Origin: Tepidimonas sp. UBA997
GTDB taxonomy: Bacteria > Pseudomonadota > Gammaproteobacteria > Burkholderiales > Burkholderiaceae_C
Direction: 5' to 3'
Assembly (NCBI GenBank): GCA_002291945.1
Contig: DBAZ01000007.1
Location: forward strand, 1-24,165
DNA: 24,165 bases
Shown here piece by piece: positions 1 to 7,332 of the stretch (position 1 is the stretch's first letter; every line of letters starts with the position of its first letter). The notes beneath the pieces are model-generated. The model saw only the letters and a program-made list of their open reading frames with translations. It had not been told where the DNA came from and did no database searches. Made by a program: the position numbers and the translations under genes.

Positions 1-624
1 TGGGACGCCACCGAAGCGGCCCGCAAAATGCTGTCCTGCATCTACCGGGTGCAGCAGAGCAGTGGCACCGCCTTCGGAGCCGGCCACCTGATCGACATCC
101 TGCGCGGCAAGGCCACCGAAAAAGTGCTCCAGCACGGGCACGACAAGCTCAGCACCTTTGCCATCGGCAAACAACTGGGCGATGGCGAATGGCGCGGCTT
201 GCTGCGCCAGCTCATTGCCCGGGGTGCCGTGTGGGTCGATGGCGAGCATTTCAACACCCTGCGGCTGGGCCAAGCGGCCCGCCCGATCCTGCAGGGCGCG
301 GTCGAGGTGCGCCTGCGCGTCATGGCGGCCGCGCTCGGCGGCTCGGCGCGTGCACGGCCTGAGCGTGAGCGCCAGCGCGTGGTGGCCGCAGAGGCCACCT
401 TGCCCCTGGCCGCCCGCGAAACCCTCGCCGCCCTCAAAGCGTGGCGGGCGCAAGTGGCACGCGAGCACAATCTGCCTGCGTTCATCATCTTCCCCGACAG
501 CACCCTGCGTGCCATCGCCGCCGTGCAACCGCGCAGCCTGGCCGAACTCGAAGGCATCAGCGGCATGGGCGTGAAGAAGCGCGAAGCCTACGGGGCCGAG
601 GTGCTGCGCGTGGTCAACCTGTGA
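1..624 (+). CDS. recQ: ATP-dependent DNA helicase RecQ, C-terminal part (5' truncated by window edge)
   Basis: The reading frame is open from base 1, so the gene starts outside the window; about 207 residues are visible. The first residues (WDATEAARKMLSCIYR) match the segment that follows the zinc-binding cysteines of RecQ, where the RQC winged-helix domain begins. The middle (HGHDKLSTFAIGKQL, then a hydrophobic strand segment) is typical of the RQC domain. The last ~80 residues form an HRDC domain (LAAREHN-type helix, LAELEGISGMGVKKREAYG), which binds single-stranded DNA. RecQ is a 3'-5' helicase in recombinational repair and replication-fork rescue. The stop codon overlaps a GTG that begins the frame of a broken threonine dehydratase. 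The helicase motor domains lie upstream and cannot be checked here. Confidence 0.93.
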   Translation, partial: WDATEAARKMLSCIYRVQQSSGTAFGAGHLIDILRGKATEKVLQHGHDKLSTFAIGKQLGDGEWRGLLRQLIARGAVWVDGEHFNTLRLGQAARPILQGAVEVRLRVMAAALGGSARARPERERQRVVAAEATLPLAARETLAALKAWRAQVAREHNLPAFIIFPDSTLRAIAAVQPRSLAELEGISGMGVKKREAYGAEVLRVVNL

Positions 625-1212
625 AACCCACTGCGGCGGCGCTCGCGCACGAGCGGGGCCTGACCTTTGTCCACCCTTATGACGATCCGGATATCGCGGC
701 CGGTCAAGGCACGGTGGGGCTGGAGATGCTGCAAGACCAGCCCGACCTCGACATGCTGGTGGTGGCCACAGGCGGGGGAGGGTTGATTGCCGGGGTGGCG
801 ATGGCTGCGCAAGCCTTGCGTCCGTCCATCGAGATCGTGGGGGTGCAGGTGGAGCGCTTTCCGGCCATGGTCCACGCCATGACTGGCTACCGCCATCCGC
901 AGGGCCAGACCACGATTGCCGAGGGCATTGCCGTGGGCACGCCCGGCGAGTTGCCGCAAGCCATCGTGCGTGAGCGTGTCCGCGACTGGCTGCTGGTGGA
1001 TGAAGGCGACATTGAGCAGGCCATCGTCGTGCTGTTGTAAATCGAAAAAACGCTGGTGGAAGGCGCGGGTGCGGCCGGTCTGGCGGGCATTCAGTTTGCT
1101 GACGGCCCAAAACGTCGACATCGAACTGGTCCTGCAGACCCGCGGACCGCAACACATCCGACAAGTGCTTGAGGCTTTGAGCGGCGCTGGTTTCGTTGCA
1201 GCCTCGATTTGA
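621..1212 (+). pseudogene. threonine dehydratase (IlvA/TdcB type) remnant: 5' truncated, premature stop, internal deletion and frameshift
   Basis: From 621 the frame encodes the second half of a fold-type II PLP enzyme. It has FVHPYDDPDIAAGQGTVGLE, then the glycine-rich phosphate-binding loop (VVATGGGGLIAGVA), then VGVQVE and TIAEGIAVG. A TAA at 1038-1040 interrupts it. The same frame goes on with the conserved IEKTLVEGAGAAGLAGI stretch to about 1110. The protein ending then reappears one frame over (NVDIELVLQTRGPQHIRQVL...AGF) and stops at 1210-1212; that ending is typical of the C-terminal ACT-like part. Roughly 150 residues expected between the two pieces are missing. The N-terminal half with the PLP lysine is also absent. 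No product with dehydratase activity is expected. The premature stop, deletion and frame change together argue against a single sequencing error. Confidence 0.87.
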
Positions 1213-1222
1213 TTAAAATCAA
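1209..1222 (+). promoter_or_regulatory. FNR/Anr-type binding box
   Basis: The 14 bases match the FNR consensus TTGAT-N4-ATCAA at all ten defined positions, with TAAA as spacer. The centre lies about 40 bp before the ATG of the 47-aa membrane protein at 1256. For a class II activator a centre at -41.5 would put the transcription start on the ATG itself and leave no room for the Shine-Dalgarno at 1245. The box would therefore fit better as a repressor site over a TAAAAT -10-like hexamer (1214-1219), or as an activator of a start site not recognised here. The match is seen; the regulation is inferred. Confidence 0.6.
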
Positions 1223-1255
1223 TCGAAGTCAACCACGGCATTCTGGAGTCCGATC

Positions 1256-1399
1256 ATGTCCCAAGCGCCCCAGCACGATCCGCACCACGAAGAAATCGAC
1301 CCGGTCGAGGCAATTGTTAACGTGATTCCTTGGGTCATCCCGCTGCTCGGTGCCGGCCTCATGTTCCTCATGGCTTTCATCGCGGTGTTCATGGCCTGA
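1256..1399 (+). CDS. small single-helix membrane protein (47 aa), function unknown
   Basis: The ATG at 1256 has a good Shine-Dalgarno (GGAG, 1245-1248, 7 nt spacing). The N-terminal ~20 residues are polar and rich in His and acidic residues (HDPHHEEIDPVE). One long hydrophobic helix follows (about residues 20-46: IVNVIPWVIPLLGAGLMFLM and on), ending a few residues from the membrane face. This fits a one-pass inner-membrane micro-protein with its His/Glu-rich end outside the bilayer. The perfect FNR box upstream suggests oxygen-linked expression and, by analogy with other micro-proteins, a possible accessory role in a respiratory or redox complex; that is inference. No oxidase gene is next to it. 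I do not recognise the family. The opposite-strand frame through this region is the tail of an antitoxin remnant and is not a competing gene. Confidence 0.7.
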   Translation: MSQAPQHDPHHEEIDPVEAIVNVIPWVIPLLGAGLMFLMAFIAVFMA

Positions 1400-1473
1400 C
1401 GGCCACCGACGAGCTCATTCCATGCGGATGGTTTTGCGTTGATGTTGCCCCTGCCTTGTTGAACGTCCTGCGT

Positions 1474-1578
1474 GTCGTCGGCGCTCAGCTCGGCCAGTAG
1501 CTCGGCCACCGAGCCAACCCGCGTCACGCGGTCGGCGCGGCTATCTGCAATCGCTTCCTCGGTTGCCTTCCTGCCCAT
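1474..1578 (-). pseudogene. DinJ/RelB-type antitoxin, C-terminal remnant
   Basis: The ATG at 1576-1578 shares one base with the stop of the upstream toxin gene (TGATG), so translation could be coupled. The first ~35 residues (KATEEAIADSRADRVTRVGS, then VAELLAELSADD) resemble the C-terminal toxin-wrapping part of DinJ/RelB antitoxins, where a T..AI..S motif is followed by an S/D-x-x-x-L-x-x-x-L helix. The ribbon-helix-helix DNA-binding N-terminus is missing. After about residue 40 the open frame runs on to 1219 antisense to the 47-aa membrane gene and has no recognisable character. No cognate RelE/YafQ toxin follows. Most likely it is a leftover of a second toxin-antitoxin locus now fused behind the ParE-type pair. 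A short functional third gene cannot be excluded. Confidence 0.45.
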
Positions 1579-1871
1579 CAGTGGCCTGCCTCTTTCTGGT
1601 GCCGGAAGGCCAGAACATACACCGCATCGTCGGCCGGTTCGTGGCGGTACAGGGCCACATAGCCGGAATCCCCGAAGGCAATCACCAGCTCGCGCAGCTC
1701 GGGCATTTCAGGGAACGGCCGCCCAATGTCGGGGGCCGTTTCCAGCAGCAGGAATTGCCGCTCGATGGCCTGACTGGCTCGTCTGGCGGCATCAGGGGCC
1801 TTGACGGCTAGGAACCGCCGGCATCGTTCCAAGCCTTCCGCCGCGCCTTCGGTGACGATTACTTGTGGCAC
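1578..1871 (-). CDS. ParE/RelE-superfamily toxin of a type II toxin-antitoxin pair
   Basis: This 97-residue protein has the length and pattern of the family: a basic helix pair (ERCRRFLAVKAPDAARRASQ), a middle strand region (ETAPDIGRPFPEMPELREL), and the C-terminal strands YVALYRHEPADDAVYVLAFRHQKEAG. The pattern xxYRxxxxxDxVxVLAxRHxKEAG is typical of ParE-like toxins. Known members poison DNA gyrase or cleave mRNA; which applies here cannot be told from sequence. The start codon overlaps the end of the antitoxin gene by 13 bp, the usual translationally coupled antitoxin-first arrangement. Length is full and there is no frameshift, so it may be active. Confidence 0.87.
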   Translation of the reverse strand: MPQVIVTEGAAEGLERCRRFLAVKAPDAARRASQAIERQFLLLETAPDIGRPFPEMPELRELVIAFGDSGYVALYRHEPADDAVYVLAFRHQKEAGH

Positions 1872-2131
1872 TCAGGCACCGCCCTTTCGTCACTGGTGCC
1901 CCAGGTGTTCAACCAGGTGCGAACTTCCTGGCCGGTCAGGTGACGGCCGGTTTCCTTGTAGGCCGCCCAAGATGCCAAGGCTTCCTGCTTGAAGCTCTCG
2001 CGGGCTTCTTCGCGCTCGACGTACTGCTGGATCGCTTCGAGCATGATCCAGTGAGACGAGCGGCGGCGCTGGCTGGCGAGGTGCTGGACTCGACCTTTCA
2101 GCGTGTCGTCGATCTTGAGAGACGTTGCCAT
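1859..2131 (-). CDS. ribbon-helix-helix (CopG/ParD-like) antitoxin
   Basis: The protein is 90 residues. The N-terminus (MATSLKIDDTLKGRVQHLAS) has the alternating strand followed by two helices (RVQHLASQRRRSSHWIMLEA, then IQQYVEREE) typical of RHH DNA-binding dimers. The acidic and polar C-terminal half (TGRHLTGQEVRTWLNTWGT) would wrap the toxin encoded next. The start is fixed by a GAGG Shine-Dalgarno just upstream. It should neutralise the toxin and repress the operon by binding the 25-bp palindrome that overlaps the promoter. Antitoxin and toxin coding regions overlap by 13 bp. Confidence 0.88.
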   Translation of the reverse strand: MATSLKIDDTLKGRVQHLASQRRRSSHWIMLEAIQQYVEREEARESFKQEALASWAAYKETGRHLTGQEVRTWLNTWGTSDERAVPECHK

Positions 2132-2142
2132 AGTGGACCTCT

Positions 2143-2193
2143 TATCACGTAGTAATACCTAGTGATAATAGCCCTTCCCTGCCCCGATGTCCA
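2143..2193 (-). promoter_or_regulatory. toxin-antitoxin operon promoter with overlapping operator palindrome
   Basis: Reading the minus strand, TGGACA (2193-2188) and TATTAT (2170-2165) are separated by exactly 17 bp, a strong sigma-70 match. An imperfect 25-bp palindrome with arms TATCAC and GTGATA spans 2143-2167. It covers the end of the -10 and the expected start near 2158. This is the classic place for an RHH antitoxin to shut down its own promoter. Confidence 0.72.
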
Positions 2194-2451
2194 TCGCGCT
2201 GAAACTGTCTTGAAAAGGCTCTTTAGGGCTGGTGTTTTGAGCTATAGATCCGGCATTAACCCTTGAAATTCCCACCTAGAGAACGTGCCACACGCCTTGC
2301 CAAAACCAGATGCCTGAGGCTTGCAGCCCGGCACGCACCACCGCGCTGACGTGGTTGCAGCGGCCCGAGTCCCCGCGCCCCCTTGCTGGCGGATGAAGGC
2401 TGCAAAACGCCGCAACGCCGGTGCACACGCATCAACCCATGCAGATATTGC

Positions 2452-2491
2452 ATGAAAACCGCGTGACGTTTTCACGCGGTTTTCATAAAAT
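2452..2491 (+). promoter_or_regulatory. probable pckG promoter overlapped by a perfect 15-bp inverted repeat
   Basis: ATGAAAACCGCGTGA (2452-2466) and its exact reverse complement (2472-2486) flank a 5-nt loop CGTTT. GTGACG (2463-2468) and TAAAAT (2486-2491) lie 17 bp apart and could serve as -35 and -10 of a promoter reading into pckG. The repeat then covers the whole core promoter, where a dimeric repressor would bind. A factor-independent terminator is the other reading, but neither side carries a proper T-run. The rest of 2168-2640 contains no gene I can support. Confidence 0.45.
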
Positions 2492-2544
2492 TCATGCCTC
2501 TTGCCCGAGGTGCGGGCCAGACAGCAGTCCCTCGGCCCAGAAAG

Positions 2545-2623
2545 GGATGTGGAAAGCCTGACCCCCCACCCAGAGATCGTGTAACTCCCGGCGGCGGCGT
2601 GGCCTTTCCACATCCGCTTTTTT
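2545..2623 (+). promoter_or_regulatory. terminator-like hairpin with T6 tract in the pckG leader (possible attenuator)
   Basis: GGATGTGGAAAG (2545-2556) pairs perfectly with CTTTCCACATCC (2604-2615). Two bases later comes TTTTTT (2618-2623), and the pckG Shine-Dalgarno follows only 7 nt further on. The 47-nt loop is C-rich then G-rich. Competing pairings exist: GTGG inside the left arm can pair with CCAC at 2567-2570, and TCCCT upstream with AGGGA. So the leader could switch between a terminating and a non-terminating fold. No plus-strand gene lies upstream to need a terminator. Attenuation is inferred. Confidence 0.5.
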
Positions 2624-2642
2624 ACTTTTGGAGTTTGATCCC

Positions 2643-4499
<1,857 letters not shown>

Positions 4500-4503
4500 A
4501 ACA

Positions 4504-4533
4504 CAAAAGGCAGCCAGTGGCTGCCTTTTGTTT
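4504..4533 (+). terminator. Rho-independent terminator of pckG
   Basis: CAAAAGGCAGCC (4504-4515) and GGCTGCCTTTTG (4519-4530) form a perfect 12-bp stem with a 3-nt loop, closing in TTTTGTTT. It starts 5 nt after the pckG stop. The A-rich left flank lets it act also on the convergent minus-strand gene ending at 4548. Confidence 0.9.
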
Positions 4534-4547
4534 GGGCAGGTCCGGGT

Positions 4548-5000
4548 TCAGATATGGAAGGCAATATAGCGGCGGTGTTGACCCAGCTCGATCACACCCA
4601 GGCCGTGCCATGCGGTGTCGACGTCGGCCGAGGTCTGCAGATGGGCGGTGCTGGTCGGCTGGTGGCGTGCCCAAACAGCAGCTCGGGCTTGAGCTCGGGC
4701 TTCAGCCCGCTGACGCGCCCAGCCGTCCAGTGCCCGGATTACCCGTTGCGCGACGCGGCGCATGGTCCCCGCCAGCACCAGACTGCCTGCAAAAACCACG
4801 GCCCACAGGGCCACCCACGTTGCCAGCAGGTGTTCGTCCGCCCAGGAGGCCATGAGTCGCTCAGCCGCAACAGCCAGTGCCGCCACGGCAGCCGCCAGCA
4901 AGAGCGCCGCCAGCGGGCGGCCCATCGACGTCGATCGACGCGCAGCATCAGCGGCCTGATCGGGTGCCACAGAGGGCGATGAAGGGTGATAGATGGACAT
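4548..5000 (-). CDS. small membrane protein with two predicted helices, function unknown
   Basis: The start at 5000 has a strong GGAGG Shine-Dalgarno (complement of 5007-5011). A frame start ten codons further upstream lacks one, so the product is 150 residues. After a polar N-terminus come two hydrophobic segments (GRPLAALLLAAAVAALAVAA and LLATWVALWAVVFAGSLVLA). They are joined by a short loop and followed by a long Arg/Ala-rich helical stretch (RALDGWARQRAEARAQARAA) that is probably cytoplasmic. The C-terminal tail (ADVDTAWHGLGVIELGQHRR) is soluble. I do not recognise a family. It is divergent from the LysR gene across 105 bp, so it may be a target of that regulator. It converges on pckG and can share the terminator at 4504-4533. 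Confidence 0.72.
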   Translation of the reverse strand: MSIYHPSSPSVAPDQAADAARRSTSMGRPLAALLLAAAVAALAVAAERLMASWADEHLLATWVALWAVVFAGSLVLAGTMRRVAQRVIRALDGWARQRAEARAQARAAVWARHQPTSTAHLQTSADVDTAWHGLGVIELGQHRRYIAFHI

Positions 5001-5105
5001 GAAAAACCTCCAAATGCTGCATTGCAACATGATGAGGTGTGATATTAGGGTAAACCCGCAAGTTCCGCCAATTTATTTTTATGATGACTTATATTCCCTG
5101 GGGAA
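5001..5105. promoter_or_regulatory. divergent promoter region between membrane-protein gene and LysR gene
   Basis: This AT-rich 105-bp gap separates the two divergent start codons. A small dyad GGGT-AA-ACCC lies at 5048-5057. TATATT at 5090-5095 is a possible -10 for the LysR gene, which would leave a very short leader. The layout is that of a LysR regulator controlling itself and its divergent neighbour, but no clear T-N11-A operator can be singled out. Confidence 0.35.
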
Positions 5106-6062
5106 ATGAATGATCTGAATTTTCGTACGCTCGACCTCAATCTGTTGCGTGTCTTTGACGAAGTCATGGCGGAGCGGAGCCTGACACGAGCGGCCCACAA
5201 CTTGTCGATGACGCAGCCTGCCGTCAGCAATGCGCTGAGGCGTCTGCGGGAACTGGTGGGCGACGATCTGGTGCGCCGCGCCGGGTACGGTGTCGAACCG
5301 ACTCCGTTGGCCGTGACACTGTGGCCCACAGTCCGAGAAGCGCTGAATCAACTGCAAAAGGTGTTGGCGCCTGGGCAGTTCGTTCCTGCAAACGCCGCAC
5401 AGCACTTTGTGCTGGCCATGGCCGATGCCACAGCGGCGAAACTCATGCCCGGCCTGGTTCAGCGCATGGCTCAGGAGGCGCCCATGGTCAGCTTGCGGGT
5501 GCTGCCACTGACGACGCGCGATCCCCGCGCCCTGCTGGAAAACAGCGAAGTGGACCTGGCGTTGGGCCACTTTCCGGGCGTCATGGCCGAACTGGGCGCT
5601 CCGCACCTGCAGGAGCATGCCCCACCGTTTCAGGCGCAGCGCCTGTATGAAGCCGAATACGTGGTGGTGATGCGGCGCCATCACCCACTGGCCATGCGCG
5701 AACTGTCACTGGATGACTACTGCGCGGCGCAGCATCTGCTGGTCAGTTTTTCGGGTCGCCCCTGGGGGTTTGTGGACGAAGCCCTGGCCGCCCTGTCGCG
5801 TCGGCGCCGGGTGGTTCTTACAGTCAATCAGTTCTTCACGGCGGGTCGGGTGGTCGCAGACTCCGATCTCCTGACGGTTCTGCCCAGCCATTTCGTGAGC
5901 ATGACGGGCCAGGAGCATGCGCTGGTTCAACGTCCCATCCCACTGGAAATGCCCAGCGTCCGGGTGGACATGCTCTGGCATCGGCAGACCCATGCACTGA
6001 GTCCGCAGCAATGGTTGCGCGACCTCATTGCGCGAACGGCGAAACAGGATGGGGCAGCATGA
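5106..6062 (+). CDS. LysR-family transcriptional regulator
   Basis: The 318-residue protein has the family's length. The N-terminus (FRTLDLNLLRVFDEVMAERS) and the helix-turn-helix at about residues 20-50 (LTRAAHNLSMTQPAVSNALR) are unmistakable. The remainder is the two-lobed periplasmic-binding-like effector domain. Its LTTRDPRALLENSEVDLALG segment suggests the NodD/LinR-like branch that usually senses aromatic or small organic ligands. GGGGA sits right next to the ATG, so ribosome spacing is short. It is divergent from the two-helix membrane protein. A flavin reductase follows in the same direction after about 170 bp, so either neighbour could be the target. The ligand cannot be named. Confidence 0.92.
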   Translation: MNDLNFRTLDLNLLRVFDEVMAERSLTRAAHNLSMTQPAVSNALRRLRELVGDDLVRRAGYGVEPTPLAVTLWPTVREALNQLQKVLAPGQFVPANAAQHFVLAMADATAAKLMPGLVQRMAQEAPMVSLRVLPLTTRDPRALLENSEVDLALGHFPGVMAELGAPHLQEHAPPFQAQRLYEAEYVVVMRRHHPLAMRELSLDDYCAAQHLLVSFSGRPWGFVDEALAALSRRRRVVLTVNQFFTAGRVVADSDLLTVLPSHFVSMTGQEHALVQRPIPLEMPSVRVDMLWHRQTHALSPQQWLRDLIARTAKQDGAA

Positions 6063-6129
6063 ACGTTCAGTGGAGGAGCGACATCCAGCCCAGGATGAGC
6101 GAGAATACCCGGTTATGTGAGGCACTGAA

Positions 6130-6231
6130 TTGGCCAAAAAACTGTTGATCACCCAACCCGAGGCGGAAAGCCTGGAACTGGTCCAGAAGATGGGAACTGG
6201 TGTGCCCGGTGTGTCGGTCGCTGGCCCCTAA
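6130..6231 (+). CDS. 33-codon ORF directly ahead of the flavin reductase (possible leader peptide)
   Basis: A TTG start has a well-placed GAGG (6119-6122, 7 nt spacing). The 33-residue product has an amphipathic, charged first half (AKKLLITQPEAESLELVQKM) and a Gly/Val/Pro tail. It stops at 6229-6231, three bases before the flavin reductase ATG, in the same frame. The reductase itself has no visible Shine-Dalgarno, so its translation may depend on ribosomes ending here. No family is recognised. It could instead be a remnant of a longer N-terminus cut off by the TAA. Confidence 0.4.
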   Translation: MAKKLLITQPEAESLELVQKMGTGVPGVSVAGP

Positions 6232-6234
6232 GTC

Positions 6235-6714
6235 ATGCTCGCCCCCGATCAGTTCCGAACGGCGCTCGGTCGTTTTGCCACGGGCGTCACCATTGTCACG
6301 GCCCGAGGCCCGGACGGCACTCGGGTCGGCCTCACGGCCAGCTCGTTCAACTCCGTCTCGCTGGAGCCGCCGCTGGTGCTGTGGAGCCTGTCTCGGCAAT
6401 CGAGTGCGATGGCGGTGTTTATCGGCGCATCCCACTACGCCATCAACGTACTCAGTGCCCAGCAAAAAGATCTGGCCATCCGGTTTGCCAGCAAAGGCGT
6501 GGATCGCTGGAGCGGCATCCCCGACACAGAAGGTTGGACCGGTGCGCCACTGATCGAGGGGGCGATTGCCACGTTTGAATGCGTCAACCACAGCCGCCAT
6601 GAAGAGGGTGACCACATCATCTTCGTGGGCGAGGTAGTGCAATGCCTGCACCGTAGCGAACTGCGCCCCTTGCTCTACCACGGGGGGCGTTTTTATACCG
6701 AGCACCCGCTGTGA
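6235..6714 (+). CDS. flavin reductase-like, FMN-binding protein
   Basis: The 159-residue protein is one flavin reductase-like domain. Seen: FRTALGRFATGVTIVTA (residues 7-23), the FMN-phosphate-binding GLTASSFNSVSLEPPLVLW (32-50), the FAINVL-like strand HYAINVLS, and the C-terminal HHIIFVGEV/LLYHGGRFY pattern. Such proteins use NAD(P)H to reduce free FMN or FAD and feed two-component monooxygenases, or act as stand-alone flavin or quinone reductases. No monooxygenase gene is adjacent, so the partner is unknown. The start is the ATG three bases after the preceding small ORF. It shares orientation with the upstream LysR gene, but co-regulation is only a guess. Confidence 0.92.
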   Translation: MLAPDQFRTALGRFATGVTIVTARGPDGTRVGLTASSFNSVSLEPPLVLWSLSRQSSAMAVFIGASHYAINVLSAQQKDLAIRFASKGVDRWSGIPDTEGWTGAPLIEGAIATFECVNHSRHEEGDHIIFVGEVVQCLHRSELRPLLYHGGRFYTEHPL

Positions 6715-6825
6715 CGGCGGTGATCATGCCAAGGGCTGTGGTGCCTGCCGCCGGGCGGGGTGTCGCGGGCGGTGTTGTCGGCTCGTTCTGATCGGCGTAC
6801 ACTGGCCCTACGATGGAGCGATCAG

Positions 6826-7128
6826 ATGGACTCAGTGCTGAACACGGCGGTTTCGGGCTTGCAGGTGTCACGACTGCGAATGAGCGCTGCGGCCAACAAT
6901 GTGGCCAATGCCCAGACCGACGGTTTTCGACGCGATCAGGTGCGCCAAGAAGCCCGGCCTGCCAGCAGCGGCGTGACGGCGCGGGTTGACAAATCGCCCC
7001 AACCGGGTGCCGACCTGATCCAGGACATGGTGGACCAGCAATCCGCCACCTACGCCTTCAAGGCCAATTGGCAGGTCGTGAAGGCCGCTGACGACATGAT
7101 CGGGCGTTGGCTCGACGTTCGGGCCTGA
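6826..7128 (+). CDS. orphan mini flagellar rod/hook-type protein (100 aa)
   Basis: The N-terminal ~35 residues (MDSVLNTAVSGLQVSRLRMS, then AAANNVANAQTDGFRRD) have the flagellar rod/hook signature: a small-residue helix followed by (A)NN(V/I)AN..T.GF. The C-terminal ~35 residues (DMVDQQSATYAFKANWQVVK, then AADDMIGRWLDVRA) match the C-terminal coiled segment of FlgC/FlgE/FlgF/FlgG, including the A(Y/F).AN....(T/A)AD.M pattern. The domains normally placed between these two helices are almost absent. The start is the ATG with GGAG 8 nt upstream (6814-6817). No other flagellar gene is nearby. It could be an axial component in its own right or a secreted orphan; the specific role is unknown. Confidence 0.85.
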   Translation: MDSVLNTAVSGLQVSRLRMSAAANNVANAQTDGFRRDQVRQEARPASSGVTARVDKSPQPGADLIQDMVDQQSATYAFKANWQVVKAADDMIGRWLDVRA

Positions 7129-7139
7129 TCGACCACACA

Positions 7140-7166
7140 TAAAAAATGCCAGCATGGTGCTGGCAT
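7140..7166 (-). terminator. Rho-independent terminator for the minus-strand GMC oxidoreductase operon
   Basis: TGCCAGCA (7147-7154) and TGCTGGCA (7158-7165) make a perfect 8-bp stem with a 3-nt loop. Read on the minus strand it is followed by TTTTTT, so it ends transcripts coming from the 9-16 kb genes. It lies about 170 nt past the GMC stop codon. On the plus strand the trailing side lacks a T-run. Confidence 0.8.
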
Positions 7167-7332
7167 CGAAAAAAAGGGTTCGGGAATGCTTCGATGTTGT
7201 CTTGGTTTGTGGGGGTGTCTCCTCGGTCCTCTCAGTGCATCAGCAACGCATTGCCACACAAGAGTGCATCGATTGTAGAGCGCCGCACCAGGCATGGGCA
7301 TTGGGACTAACCCTGTCCCGCCAACCCGTGCG

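Noticed and set aside
1219..1475. The rest of the minus-strand frame beyond the antitoxin stub as part of a 119-aa gene
   Set aside because: Its C-terminal two-thirds is antisense to the 47-aa membrane gene and shows no protein-like pattern.
2628..2642. TTG at 2628 as start of pckG
   Set aside because: It overlaps the GGAG that serves the ATG at 2643, so it cannot have its own ribosome binding site.
7147..7165. Terminator for the plus-strand flagellar-like gene
   Set aside because: The T-run lies only on the minus-strand exit side; the plus-strand side is followed by A's.
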